The position numbers were made by a program, and so were the translations under genes. From CANKHJ01 sp035556495 (GTDB lineage Bacteria > Pseudomonadota > Alphaproteobacteria > Rhizobiales > Xanthobacteraceae), in NCBI GenBank assembly GCA_035556495.1, contig DATMEW010000055.1, positions 1 through 24,352 on the forward strand: a DNA stretch of 24,352 nt, given 5' to 3'. A model generated the notes under the pieces. That model made no database searches. It saw nothing but the letters and a program-made list of their open reading frames with translations, and was not told the origin of the DNA. Positions 1 through 6,310 of this stretch are shown here, piece by piece. Each line of letters starts with the position of its first letter. Within the stretch, counting starts at the first letter, position 1.

Positions 1-64
1 TGTTCACGATTGCCGCCCCGCCGTCATTGTTCTATGAACGCGCCAGGTTCTACCAAGACCCTAG

Positions 65-141
65 GCACCCGTAGCTCAGCTGGATAGAGCGTTGCCCTCC
101 GAAGGCAAAGGTCACACGTTCGAATCGTGTCGGGTGCGCCA
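65..141 (+). tRNA. tRNA-Arg (anticodon CCG)
   Basis: A complete 77-nt cloverleaf with an encoded CCA end. The acceptor stem GCACCCG (65-71) pairs with CGGGTGC (131-137), followed by discriminator G138 and CCA. The anticodon stem TTGCC/GGCAA (92-96, 104-108) holds the loop CTCCGAA, with anticodon CCG at 99-101, which reads the arginine codon CGG. The T-loop TTCGAAT is present. The gene is the insertion target of the integrative element. Its sequence from base 92 onward is repeated at 19893-19944, so the 3' part now seen here was supplied or exchanged by the element while the tRNA stayed functional. Confidence 0.97.
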
Positions 142-143
142 AT
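92..143 (+). repeat. Left attachment core (attL), inside the tRNA-Arg 3' part
   Basis: This 52-bp segment is identical to 19893-19944. It runs from the 5' strand of the anticodon stem through the CCA end plus two bases. After it the two copies differ by one base (G144 versus C19945) and then share a further ATTT. Crossover must have happened inside this identity block. Confidence 0.95.
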
Positions 144-187
144 GATTTCAAATACTTATAGTATTCTGATATGTGCTGCACGTTGGC

Positions 188-207
188 TGGGTAAGCACTG
201 GGTAAGC
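188..207 (+). repeat. Left pair of integrase arm-type sites
   Basis: TGGGTAAGC occurs at 188-196 and 199-207 in direct orientation with an 11-bp period. A second pair with the same period lies at 19747-19766 and a single copy at 19865-19873, all on the same strand. Paired short direct repeats on both sides of an attachment core are typical of arm-binding sites for the N-terminal domain of tyrosine recombinases. That role is inferred here. Confidence 0.75.
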
Positions 208-223
208 GAGGCAGGGCTCCTCG

Positions 224-1159
224 GTGATCAACCTTGAAACAATCGGACCAGTGGACGTTTCACAGTGGCCAACAGACGAAGACAATCCGGTGTTTCCGGT
301 TGGATCAAAACCCAAGAAGCTTTTGATCTGCCCCGACCACCCTCCCTTCGATTGGTTGATACCGGGGCATCGATATTTATTTAAGAACGCAGAAGGCTGG
401 CAAGCAGGTCAACTGTGGACCGAGGTATTTGCCTGGCATTTTTCTCTGGTCGTCGGGGTTGATGTCCCCCGATGCTTCGTTGGGGTGGACGGACGTGGTA
501 TCCTCGGTGCGGTCATTGAATTCTTTTTCGCTTATCCAGGTGAGGCGACCCCTGAGCGGTTCGTTCACGCGTCTGACCTTCTTCAGCGCTCTCTCATCGA
601 TAAGAAGCGAGGCCGCCCCCACAGCGTGAGATCAAATGCCGAGATTTGCCGAGCTCTTCAGATAGCTGATGCTCGCAATTGGTGGGCAAAAACGCTCGTT
701 TTTGATGCATTGATCGGGAACACCGATAGGCATCCAGATAACTGGGGCATTTTGGCAAAGGTGGACGCGCAAAATAACCGCAGTTTCCGTCTAGCCCCTG
801 ACTTCGATAATGGCACCAGTCTTGCCTACGAACGAACTGAAGAAAGTCTAGCGGGAAGCTGGGATGACGCGCGATTGGGCGCTTATATCGACAGAGGTAA
901 GCACCATTGCAGTTGGGCACGGTCAAATGACACTCCCGAAGGCCACATCTCGCTCTGCCGTCTATTCCGGGAGACGTACCCTGAGACTGGCCAAACAATG
1001 AAAAATATGATTCGATTCGAGATGATCCGGGTAAACGAAATTCTTACCGCTCTCAGCCAAGTAAAGTGTGCGCACCCCTTCACTCTCACCCGGGCGCAGT
1101 TCGTCGAGCGGTTGATTGAAGGACGACAAAAGCGGCTGGCTGAAGCGCTTGGAATCTAA
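224..1159 (+). CDS. HipA-like serine/threonine kinase
   Basis: 311 aa from a GTG start. The protein shows the core of the HipA-type kinase fold: a YLFK segment with a candidate ATP-contacting lysine K54, a downstream acidic partner E67 in a TEVFAWHF helix, the catalytic loop GNTDRHPDNWG (165-175) with D168 and N173, and a metal-binding APDFDNGTS segment (191-199) with D193/D195. Kinases of this family phosphorylate protein targets. Classical HipA inactivates glutamyl-tRNA synthetase and acts with an Xre antitoxin HipB. No HipB-like gene is adjacent. Instead a HIRAN-domain gene begins 2 nt after the stop, so the two are co-transcribed and probably work together. The protein is shorter than full HipA (about 440 aa) and lacks its N-terminal domain, part of which seems to sit in the partner. 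The pair is the first cargo inside attL. The start has only a weak Shine-Dalgarno (GAGG) and could lie slightly downstream. Confidence 0.82.
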   Translation: MINLETIGPVDVSQWPTDEDNPVFPVGSKPKKLLICPDHPPFDWLIPGHRYLFKNAEGWQAGQLWTEVFAWHFSLVVGVDVPRCFVGVDGRGILGAVIEFFFAYPGEATPERFVHASDLLQRSLIDKKRGRPHSVRSNAEICRALQIADARNWWAKTLVFDALIGNTDRHPDNWGILAKVDAQNNRSFRLAPDFDNGTSLAYERTEESLAGSWDDARLGAYIDRGKHHCSWARSNDTPEGHISLCRLFRETYPETGQTMKNMIRFEMIRVNEILTALSQVKCAHPFTLTRAQFVERLIEGRQKRLAEALGI

Positions 1160-1161
1160 CG

Positions 1162-1914
1162 ATGGAACATTGGCTAGAAGAGGTCCGCGAACCGAAGGTT
1201 CTCGTACTTGCATGGCAAGCGCCGGACCACATGAAGGATCGTTTTCGCTGGGCGGTTGGCGAGATAATGCCCAAGGGAGATGGCTTCATCCTGCGATATT
1301 TCGCACCTGGCTCGTCGTTTGAAGATCACAATGGTGGCCGACGATACGAGGAAATGATTGGCCTTGGTTATGCTGGCTACGCGGCTTTTCCCACGAAGGT
1401 GCGTGAGCATACGGCAGGGGTAATTGAAGCGTTCAACCGCAGGCTGCCGCCGCGAGGACGGTCGGATTTTGCTGAATATATGAAGCATTTTCGGCTGCGT
1501 AATTTTGAAGCGTTGTCAAATTTTGCCTTGCTGGGGAAGACAGAAGCAACACTTCCGAGTGATGGATTTTCTCTCGTTGATCCTCTCGACGGAGAGAACC
1601 CTTCTTGTGATATTCTCCTAGAGGTCGCTGGCCATCGATATTATGCGAAGAACCTCGGCAATCTAATTCACACAGGTGCCGGAGTTGAGATCAGCCCAGA
1701 ACCAACGAACGAACATGACTCGAATGCAGTTCGGTTCTCGATTGAGGGCCTAACAATAGGTTATGTGAACCGAATTCAGACGGCAGCGTTTAATCAATGG
1801 CTGAAGAGTGCGAAGATTCGTGCTGTGATCGAGCGCGTAAACGGTAAGCCGGAGCGGCCTCGCGTTTTCCTGTTCGTAAAGGTTAGGCCGGCGGGGGCTC
1901 AGATAGCGGCCTGA
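1162..1914 (+). CDS. HIRAN-domain protein, partner of the HipA-like kinase
   Basis: 250 aa. The C-terminal part (about 150-245) carries a HIRAN domain: the signature EPTNEHDSNAV (180-190) followed by a G-Y-V-N strand (200-203) and a final beta segment. HIRAN domains of eukaryotic HLTF bind free 3' ends of single-stranded DNA, and bacterial versions occur alone or beside kinases and nucleases. The N-terminal part (about 1-150) is not a known enzyme to my eye. Its RRLPPRGRSDFAEYM segment (93-107) resembles the region before the kinase core in HipA-type proteins, so it may be the missing kinase N-domain. The gene starts 2 nt after the kinase stop, which suggests translational coupling. A plausible role is sensing abnormal DNA ends and controlling the kinase, as a toxin-antitoxin or anti-phage module. 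That is inference only. About 180 bp without a gene follows. Confidence 0.75.
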   Translation: MEHWLEEVREPKVLVLAWQAPDHMKDRFRWAVGEIMPKGDGFILRYFAPGSSFEDHNGGRRYEEMIGLGYAGYAAFPTKVREHTAGVIEAFNRRLPPRGRSDFAEYMKHFRLRNFEALSNFALLGKTEATLPSDGFSLVDPLDGENPSCDILLEVAGHRYYAKNLGNLIHTGAGVEISPEPTNEHDSNAVRFSIEGLTIGYVNRIQTAAFNQWLKSAKIRAVIERVNGKPERPRVFLFVKVRPAGAQIAA

Positions 1915-1980
1915 CGCTCTTCAAAACAGCGACCTCATCTGCTTCCGTCTAGCCGCTGTAGTGGTGGCAGGCTGGCTTCA

Positions 1981-2008
1981 TTGATTGAACGCCTCTGCTT
2001 TCAATCAA
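1981..2008. promoter_or_regulatory. 9-bp inverted repeat upstream of the lipoprotein gene
   Basis: TTGATTGAA (1981-1989) and TTCAATCAA (2000-2008) are perfect inverted copies around a 10-bp spacer. The dyad lies 83 bp before the lipoprotein start and 66 bp after the HIRAN gene stop. It is AT-rich and has no T-tract, so an operator is more likely than a strong terminator, but either is possible. Confidence 0.4.
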
Positions 2009-2091
2009 GTCTACCCCAGAATTTGGCGGATTGAATCCGTCAGTTGCTCTCGCGTTGGTTGAGTGGCAAACTCCCGTCGGGGAGTAGGGGT

Positions 2092-2841
2092 ATGCGTCAA
2101 TTAGTGTTTCTTTGCGCAGCATTGCTCTGTGCCGCGTGCGGTCCGCGCGCTGACAAGGTCCAATTCATTGCGGGGGCTAATCAGCAGGCGTTGATCCGTG
2201 ATGGTCAGTCGGCGCTGGTCTCGCGTCAGAAAAAATCGATTGTTTTGCTACGGCCAGCGAGTCGGCTCACCCCAAGGGATGGTCGGCCGGTTTTCGTGGT
2301 GGGGGTAAATAATCTTAGCGGGCAGCCTGTAGATTTCTTGATACGGAATATCCAGGCGTCTCAGACCGTGAATGGTGAAACGGCGCCGATCAAAGTCATC
2401 ACCTATGAAGAACTGGTCCAAGAAGAACGCACCCGGCAGACTTTTCAGGCGATAGCTGTCGGTCTTTCAGCAGGTGCGAACGCTATGTCGGCGGCCAATG
2501 CCGGCCGCTATCACAGCACGACCACGGTGAGCACGCCTCGCGGTCTCTATACCGCGCACACTACTGGGTACTCGCCAACGGCGGCAGCAATCGCTCAGGC
2601 AAATGCGTCGGCACAGAACGAAGCGATGATTTCGACCACGATCGAGCAAGGCCGTCAGAATCTGGCGATGCTTGAGCGTGGGATTGCCAAAGATAATACC
2701 CTGATGCCGGGCGAATGGTATGGCGGTCAAATTCATCTAGCGCCACTGGTCGGCCAGGATGGCGCAAAGAACTATACCATCACACTAGATATAGCTGGTG
2801 AACAGCATCGCATGGAGGTGGTGCAAAAAGCGCTCGACTAG
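2092..2841 (+). CDS. Predicted lipoprotein of unknown function
   Basis: 249 aa from ATG 2092, chosen over an upstream in-frame start at 2044 because GGAG lies at 2081-2084 and the protein then begins with a lipoprotein signal peptide: MRQ, a hydrophobic stretch, then LCAAC with the modified cysteine at C16. The mature part has a beta-rich N-terminal region, including a PVFVVGVNNLSGQPVDF segment that looks like an Ig-like or surface-protein strand pair. A Gly/Ala/Thr-rich middle (about 130-185) is followed by a helical segment and a C-terminal beta region. I do not recognise the family. A small secreted-protein gene follows after 2 nt, so the two probably form an operon placed at the cell envelope. 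In a mobile element such a lipoprotein could affect surface exclusion or phage adsorption, but nothing in the sequence proves this. Confidence 0.78.
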   Translation: MRQLVFLCAALLCAACGPRADKVQFIAGANQQALIRDGQSALVSRQKKSIVLLRPASRLTPRDGRPVFVVGVNNLSGQPVDFLIRNIQASQTVNGETAPIKVITYEELVQEERTRQTFQAIAVGLSAGANAMSAANAGRYHSTTTVSTPRGLYTAHTTGYSPTAAAIAQANASAQNEAMISTTIEQGRQNLAMLERGIAKDNTLMPGEWYGGQIHLAPLVGQDGAKNYTITLDIAGEQHRMEVVQKALD

Positions 2842-2843
2842 TC

Positions 2844-3185
2844 ATGCGCATAGTTCGTTTGTTGTTTGTCGTGTTCTCTATTGTTGTCGCAAGCCCATCA
2901 CTTGCGGAGCCGCAGCCACATGGACGCGACAAAACAAAGGTAGAGGCAGCGGTTTTAACGACAGCTGCCATTATCGCGCTTCTAATCGCTGCAAGCCGAC
3001 AGTCATATTATGCGATGAATAAGCCGTGCGCTTGTCCTGAAGATGCAGACAGAGCTGGCAGGCGCTGTGGCGCGCGGAGCGCCTATTCGCGTCCCCGGGG
3101 ACACAGGCCGCTCTGTTACCCCACAGATGTCAGTGCTGATCTGATCGAAGAATATCGAAAGAGCAAACGAACATTGTCGCCATAA
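2844..3185 (+). CDS. Small secreted or membrane-anchored Cys-rich protein
   Basis: 113 aa, starting 2 nt after the lipoprotein stop. Residues 1-21 form a signal peptide with a likely cut after SLA (19-21). A second hydrophobic segment lies at about 35-51. The C-terminal part holds four cysteines (C62, C64, C75, C91) in a CACPED...GRRCG.RSAYSRP...P.CY pattern. Short exported proteins with this cysteine layout are common in Rhizobiales genomes, usually as hypothetical proteins. The even number of cysteines suggests two disulphides outside the cytoplasm. Function unknown; the tight spacing ties it to the preceding lipoprotein. Confidence 0.72.
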   Translation: MRIVRLLFVVFSIVVASPSLAEPQPHGRDKTKVEAAVLTTAAIIALLIAASRQSYYAMNKPCACPEDADRAGRRCGARSAYSRPRGHRPLCYPTDVSADLIEEYRKSKRTLSP

Positions 3186-3254
3186 CCCAAACAACTAAAG
3201 CCGAGAGCAACGGCGATGAATGGCTGCTCAGCGTTAAGCTGGAGTCCCCATGCA

Positions 3255-3359
3255 ATGAAGGCTGACCTTCCACCCCACGTTCGCAAGGCACGCCGGCTTT
3301 TTACGCTGCTGGTGTTTTGCCTCGTTGCAGCGTGGGGCAGAATGGCGGGATGGTGGTGA
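3255..3359 (+). CDS. Possible 34-aa membrane peptide
   Basis: A short frame from ATG 3255 encodes a basic N-terminus (KADLPPHVRKARR) followed by one hydrophobic helix (LFTLLVFCLVAAW) and a WW end, a typical layout for a single-pass small membrane protein. GGAG lies about 11 nt upstream, a little far. Part of the frame also contains a long imperfect stem (CCCCACG 3273-3279 with CGTGGGG 3331-3337). The coding call is weak; the stretch could instead be a structured non-coding region. Confidence 0.3.
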   Translation: MKADLPPHVRKARRLFTLLVFCLVAAWGRMAGWW

Positions 3360-3364
3360 CCGTA

Positions 3365-3532
3365 TCAGCCGGTCCTCTTGTGACGCTGGCTTTTCGCAAG
3401 GTCCTCATCGATCGAAAGCGCCGCGATTCCCAAACTATATGCGGCGGTTTCCAAGCCAAGTTGCTCGGACATCCGAGCCAATTGCAGCGCCATGGTTTTT
3501 ATAAACTGCGCACTTTCTGAGTTTTCAGACAT
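3365..3532 (-). CDS. 55-aa small protein of unknown function
   Basis: The frame extends upstream to 3688, but ATG 3532 is preferred because GGGGGAG lies a few bases upstream on the minus strand and the extension has no protein-like character. The peptide begins MSENSESAQFIKTMALQLAR and is helical, acidic and soluble, with no membrane segment or known motif. It is transcribed divergently from the small gene at 3697, sharing a 164-bp control region. I do not recognise a function. Confidence 0.55.
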   Translation of the reverse strand: MSENSESAQFIKTMALQLARMSEQLGLETAAYSLGIAALSIDEDLAKSQRHKRTG

Positions 3533-3568
3533 GATCTGCTCCCCCAGCAAAAGTCCCGATGCCCCCAG

Positions 3569-3587
3569 TGTACTGCAATTTGGTACA
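3569..3587. promoter_or_regulatory. Dyad in the divergent intergenic region 3533-3696
   Basis: TGTAC (3569-3573) and GTACA (3583-3587) form an inverted repeat with a 9-bp spacer, between two divergent small genes. The position suits an operator, but the arms are only 5 bp and no cognate regulator is evident. The rest of the region shows no other clear signal. Confidence 0.25.
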
Positions 3588-3696
3588 AATCTAAGCTGTC
3601 GGTTGCCGATATCCACACGTACTACCGATAATTGCATTACGGGATCATCTCCGCTAAAGTCTGCCCTCCAAAATTGGACGGTGGGCACGCATTGTG

Positions 3697-3885
3697 ATGT
3701 CGATTGATTTTGACAAGCCAGGACTTGGAAACTTTCCGTGCGACAGTGCGGAGAGCCTAGCCCTCAAACACGACGGCTTGCGTCTTATCCGATCCTTTCG
3801 ACGCATCGCCGATCAAGCAGCACGCGATCAGGTCATCGCGTTGGCGGAAAGTCTGGCGGGGCCTGAGCGGCCTTCTGCTGGGTAG
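3697..3885 (+). CDS. 62-aa small protein resembling an Xre-regulator tail
   Basis: Starts at ATG 3697 (a GTG sits directly before it). The central segment LRLIRSFRRIADQAARDQV followed by IALAESLA resembles the helical tail found after the DNA-binding domain in many small alphaproteobacterial Xre regulators, but no helix-turn-helix precedes it. It may be a stand-alone dimerisation peptide or the remnant of a larger regulator. About 170 bp without a recognised gene follows before the HigA-type antitoxin. Confidence 0.45.
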   Translation: MSIDFDKPGLGNFPCDSAESLALKHDGLRLIRSFRRIADQAARDQVIALAESLAGPERPSAG

Positions 3886-4029
3886 CGGAATGTGGCGCTG
3901 GTGGATATCGTTCCGATCGCTCTGGCGGATTATTCAATCGGACAGACGACGCCGCAGGAAGTCATATTAAGCGCAGCCGGCACTGACTTCGCCGTCAACA
4001 ACCTTACTTGATCTTGTGTCAGCCTCAGG

Positions 4030-4044
4030 CTCTCTAAATGAGAG
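4030..4044. promoter_or_regulatory. Candidate operator before the HigA-type gene
   Basis: CTCTC (4030-4034), TAAAT, GAGAG (4040-4044) is a short perfect dyad directly before the Shine-Dalgarno GGAG (4047-4050). HigA proteins repress their own operons by binding palindromes near the start, so autoregulation through this site is plausible. Confidence 0.35.
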
Positions 4045-4056
4045 TTGGAGATATCA

Positions 4057-4365
4057 ATGGCTGAGTACGAAGCAATCCGCGCTCCCAACCGCTGCCCCTC
4101 ACACCCGGGCGCAGTTATCGAGGATGTGCTAGCCGGTGTCACTGTGTCCAAGATGGAGATTGCCGACACGCTCGGCATTTCCCGGCAGCAGCTACATGGC
4201 ATCTTGTCTGGCCGTAAGCCTCTGTCTCCTGCCATTGCTGTTCGGGTTGCCAAGCTGATCGGGGGCTCCCCGGAAACTTGGCTGCGCATGCAGGCCGACT
4301 ACGACGCTTGGCACGCCGCGCGTGAGGTGGATACGAGTAAAATCAGACAACTGAAGATAGTATAG
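4057..4365 (+). CDS. higA: HigA-family antitoxin (Xre-type DNA-binding), without HigB
   Basis: 102 aa from ATG 4057, which has GGAG six bases upstream; an in-frame TTG at 4045 is less likely. The protein follows the HigA pattern: N-terminal HPGAVIEDVL segment (about 18-27), helix-turn-helix ADTLGISRQQLHGILSGRKPLSP (about 38-60), then RVAKLIGGSPETWLRMQADYD. HigA neutralises the HigB mRNA interferase and represses the operon. In typical loci higB lies directly upstream. The 171 bp upstream here contain no HigB-like frame, so the antitoxin looks orphaned. The next gene is another antitoxin, HicB-type, after 2 nt. Confidence 0.85.
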   Translation: MAEYEAIRAPNRCPSHPGAVIEDVLAGVTVSKMEIADTLGISRQQLHGILSGRKPLSPAIAVRVAKLIGGSPETWLRMQADYDAWHAAREVDTSKIRQLKIV

Positions 4366-4367
4366 CC

Positions 4368-4760
4368 ATGCGCCAGTACATCGCTCTGATCCATAAGGAC
4401 GCCGACAGCGACTACGGCGTTTCCTTTCCCGATCTTCCGGGCTGCGTCACCGCTGGCAGCACGCTCGACGAGGCGCGCGCCATGGCGGCCGAAGCTCTCG
4501 CCTTGCATCTCGAAGGGTTGGCCGAGGATGGCGAAGCCGTACCGGAACCGTCGTCCCTGGAGGCCGTGATGGCTGACGCAACCAATCGCGAAGGTGTCGC
4601 GGTTCTTGTCGATGCTCAGGCTCCAGCGGTGAAAAGCGTTCGGGTCAACATCACCCTTCCGGCCGATATCCTTGACGAAATCGACCGCCGCGCCGAGGCG
4701 GATGGCTTCACGCGTTCAGGATTTCTTGCTCAAGCGGCTAAAAAGGCGATGGCTACCTAG
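4368..4760 (+). CDS. hicB: HicB-family antitoxin, without HicA
   Basis: 130 aa. The N-terminal HicB domain is clear: a YGVSFPDLPGCVTAG strand-turn segment (about 17-31) and an EA.ALHLEG helix (about 42-50), a partially degraded RNase H-like fold. The C-terminal SVRVNITLPADILDEIDRRA segment and the following helix (about 91-130) form a ribbon-helix-helix DNA-binding domain. HicB binds and blocks HicA, a small double-stranded-RNA-binding mRNA interferase. No HicA-like frame lies upstream, where the HigA-type gene sits, or in the 250 bp downstream. It starts 2 nt after the HigA-type gene and is surely co-transcribed with it. Confidence 0.87.
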   Translation: MRQYIALIHKDADSDYGVSFPDLPGCVTAGSTLDEARAMAAEALALHLEGLAEDGEAVPEPSSLEAVMADATNREGVAVLVDAQAPAVKSVRVNITLPADILDEIDRRAEADGFTRSGFLAQAAKKAMAT

Positions 4761-4812
4761 CCACGTGGCGGGCTGATAGCTACATGTTGACGAGCGCTTG
4801 AGCCACGGCGCA

Positions 4813-4832
4813 TTTCCTCACTTTTGAGGAAA
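4813..4832. terminator. Perfect 8-bp hairpin between convergent transcripts
   Basis: TTTCCTCA (4813-4820), loop CTTT, TGAGGAAA (4825-4832). It lies between the end of the HicB gene on the plus strand and the end of the minus-strand small-gene operon, overlapping the stop of the last gene there. It lacks a clear T-tract on either strand, so termination is suggested mainly by position. Confidence 0.4.
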
Positions 4833-5033
4833 AGTCAGTGCCTTGGCACGAGGATCAGGCACAGACACTACCGACGCGCCGCCAAGTTGGGCCGAACGAG
4901 GTGTCGCCGCAGCTGCACCAGCGCCGTCTCCATTGCCACCGATATAAAACCAACGCCACCGGTGGCCTGCTGCGCCGAATTTTAACTTCGCATCACGAAC
5001 GATGATCTGCACATAGTTTTTACATAACGCCAT
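4818..5033 (-). CDS. Possible last gene of the small-gene operon (71 aa)
   Basis: A 71-aa frame beginning MALCKNYVQIIVRDAKLKF, followed by a Gly/Ala-rich tail. It overlaps the preceding gene (5020-5325) by 14 nt, the same overlap seen at two other junctions of this operon. That coincidence is the main reason to accept it. No Shine-Dalgarno is visible, so translation would depend on coupling. No motif is recognised. The frame also continues upstream to 5138 inside the neighbouring gene, so it could be a shadow. Confidence 0.45.
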   Translation of the reverse strand: MALCKNYVQIIVRDAKLKFGAAGHRWRWFYIGGNGDGAGAAAATPRSAQLGGASVVSVPDPRAKALTFPQK

Positions 5034-5325
5034 GGTCAAAAATGGCATCAAAGTCGTCTTCGATTTTTGAAGTGTGGTCCCGTGCGATGATTGCCAAGGC
5101 CGCGATTGTCTCCATTGCTTGGTTGCGTTTTCCGTCAATAACCAAATGCCCGCGATCCATGATGTGGTCTGCCAAGGCGTCTAGCAGACGATGCAGAAGC
5201 GTTGCGTCGGCTCTGATGTCTTCAAGAGTAGGGGCATCCAAAAACGCCCACACCCGCTCCAGATGTTCCGGCTTTTCCCGTATCCATGCGGCGAGAGTTT
5301 CAAAATCTGCTTCAATGGTGTTCAT
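5020..5325 (-). CDS. Small acidic helical protein of unknown function
   Basis: 101 aa with a strong Shine-Dalgarno (GGGAGGTGAAGC before ATG). The protein is acidic and helical, with an ADFETLAAWIREKPEHLERV segment near the start and no membrane segment or cysteine motif. It overlaps the preceding gene by 14 nt and belongs to the six-gene minus-strand operon transcribed divergently from the Xre repressor. Such genes are typical of early regions of temperate phages and islands. I do not recognise a function. Confidence 0.68.
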   Translation of the reverse strand: MNTIEADFETLAAWIREKPEHLERVWAFLDAPTLEDIRADATLLHRLLDALADHIMDRGHLVIDGKRNQAMETIAALAIIARDHTSKIEDDFDAIFDHGVM

Positions 5326-5545
5326 GCTTCACCTCCCTGCGGCATTGGTCACCCGACAGACCGACTGTGAGGGCCGCTAGGTTGGCACCAATAGACTCTG
5401 CGCGGTCCCGCGCGATCCACAGCAGCGCCGCCAGGCGCACGGGATTGTTCTCGTTCATAAGCAGATCAATCGACGTGTCGAGCAGGTGGTAAAGGTGCCA
5501 GATGTCCGACTCGATTTCGTCGGCTTGATGTTTGATCGTGCTCAT
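5312..5545 (-). CDS. Small protein of unknown function (77 aa)
   Basis: 77 aa, helical, beginning MSTIKHQADEIESDIWHLYH. Its ATG overlaps the stop of the preceding gene in an ATGA arrangement (5542-5545), and its 3' end overlaps the next gene by 14 nt. AAAGGACGAGG lies just upstream as a Shine-Dalgarno. No known motif. Its length, charge and helical content resemble the next gene, so the two could be related or interact. Confidence 0.66.
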   Translation of the reverse strand: MSTIKHQADEIESDIWHLYHLLDTSIDLLMNENNPVRLAALLWIARDRAESIGANLAALTVGLSGDQCRREVKHEHH

Positions 5546-5973
5546 GCCTCGTCCTTTCCGCTAATCTGACGCACCGAGGCCGTTCCATCCTCACGCAAAC
5601 CCTTGTCATAGAGATACTGCCAGACATCATCCCACCATTCGCCTTGCGGCATGTCGGCGGCCTTCTGGATCGGCATACGCATATCGATCGCGTTCCGCCT
5701 TCTGAAGTTTTCATCTGTCCAAGCATCCTCCGTGTAGTACTCATAGACACCGAACGGTTGGATCGTGCCGTCGCTACGGCGAATGAAGCCGGCAACAATC
5801 CTCATCCCGGCTTCTTGCATGGCGGACACGTATTCTGAGGGATGCTCAAAGCCCCCTTTATCCTTTGCGGCCATCGCGGGAACAGTGGCAGTCGATAGCG
5901 CTGCTGCGGATGCCGCTGCGCGACCAAGGCGGAATATCGCCCATCGACGGGATACGGGCTCAGGCTGCGACAT
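5542..5973 (-). CDS. Hypothetical protein with a Tat-like signal
   Basis: 143 aa with GGGAGGGG before the ATG. The N-terminus contains SRRWAIFRLGRAAASAAAL and a following TATVPAMAA, which resembles a twin-arginine signal (SRRxxFxxxG, then a weakly hydrophobic Ala-rich stretch and an AxA site at about 33-35). The mature part has many aromatics and acids (EYYTEDAWTDENF, WWDDVWQYLYDKG) and no cysteine. If the signal works, the protein is exported folded, which would be odd for a gene in an early-type operon. It overlaps its neighbours by 14 nt upstream and 4 nt downstream. Function unknown. Confidence 0.68.
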   Translation of the reverse strand: MSQPEPVSRRWAIFRLGRAAASAAALSTATVPAMAAKDKGGFEHPSEYVSAMQEAGMRIVAGFIRRSDGTIQPFGVYEYYTEDAWTDENFRRRNAIDMRMPIQKAADMPQGEWWDDVWQYLYDKGLREDGTASVRQISGKDEA

Positions 5974-6298
5974 AGCTTTGCCCCTCCCGCCCCCTTCGCG
6001 CGCGATCCGCTAGGTACTCCCGCAGCGCGCTCATCCCACCTGGTGTTGCCGATATCCATGCGTTGAGAAGATGCGCACTGCGGCTGTCAACTTCCCGGTC
6101 TGGGTGCCACCAGACAAAGGCAACCGCGCCATCGTCATGCAGTTCGACCGTCATATCGACGCGCCGGGCCAACCCCATGAACGTTGCCGGCCGACATGGG
6201 CGCAGTTTTGCTAACCTGCTACCGGCATCGACAGCGCAGAAATCCTGGTTGCGTATGCCGAGTAGAGCTGCGACCGAAGCTGTGATGGATTTCGTCAT
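5960..6298 (-). CDS. Small protein of unknown function (112 aa)
   Basis: 112 aa with a strong GGAGG seven bases before the start. It has a beta-like centre (MTVELHDDGAVAFVWWHPD) and a helical basic C-terminus (REYLADRARRGREGQ). No signal peptide or known domain. It follows the first operon gene by 12 nt and overlaps the next by 14 nt, so it is firmly part of the same transcript. No function can be assigned. Confidence 0.68.
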   Translation of the reverse strand: MTKSITASVAALLGIRNQDFCAVDAGSRLAKLRPCRPATFMGLARRVDMTVELHDDGAVAFVWWHPDREVDSRSAHLLNAWISATPGGMSALREYLADRARRGREGQSYVAA

Positions 6299-6310
6299 AG
6301 TGTCCTCCTG

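Noticed and set aside
224..1914. A classical hipBA toxin-antitoxin locus
   Set aside because: The second gene has a HIRAN domain and no Xre helix-turn-helix, and the kinase lacks the usual HipA N-terminal domain, so hipBA naming would mislead.
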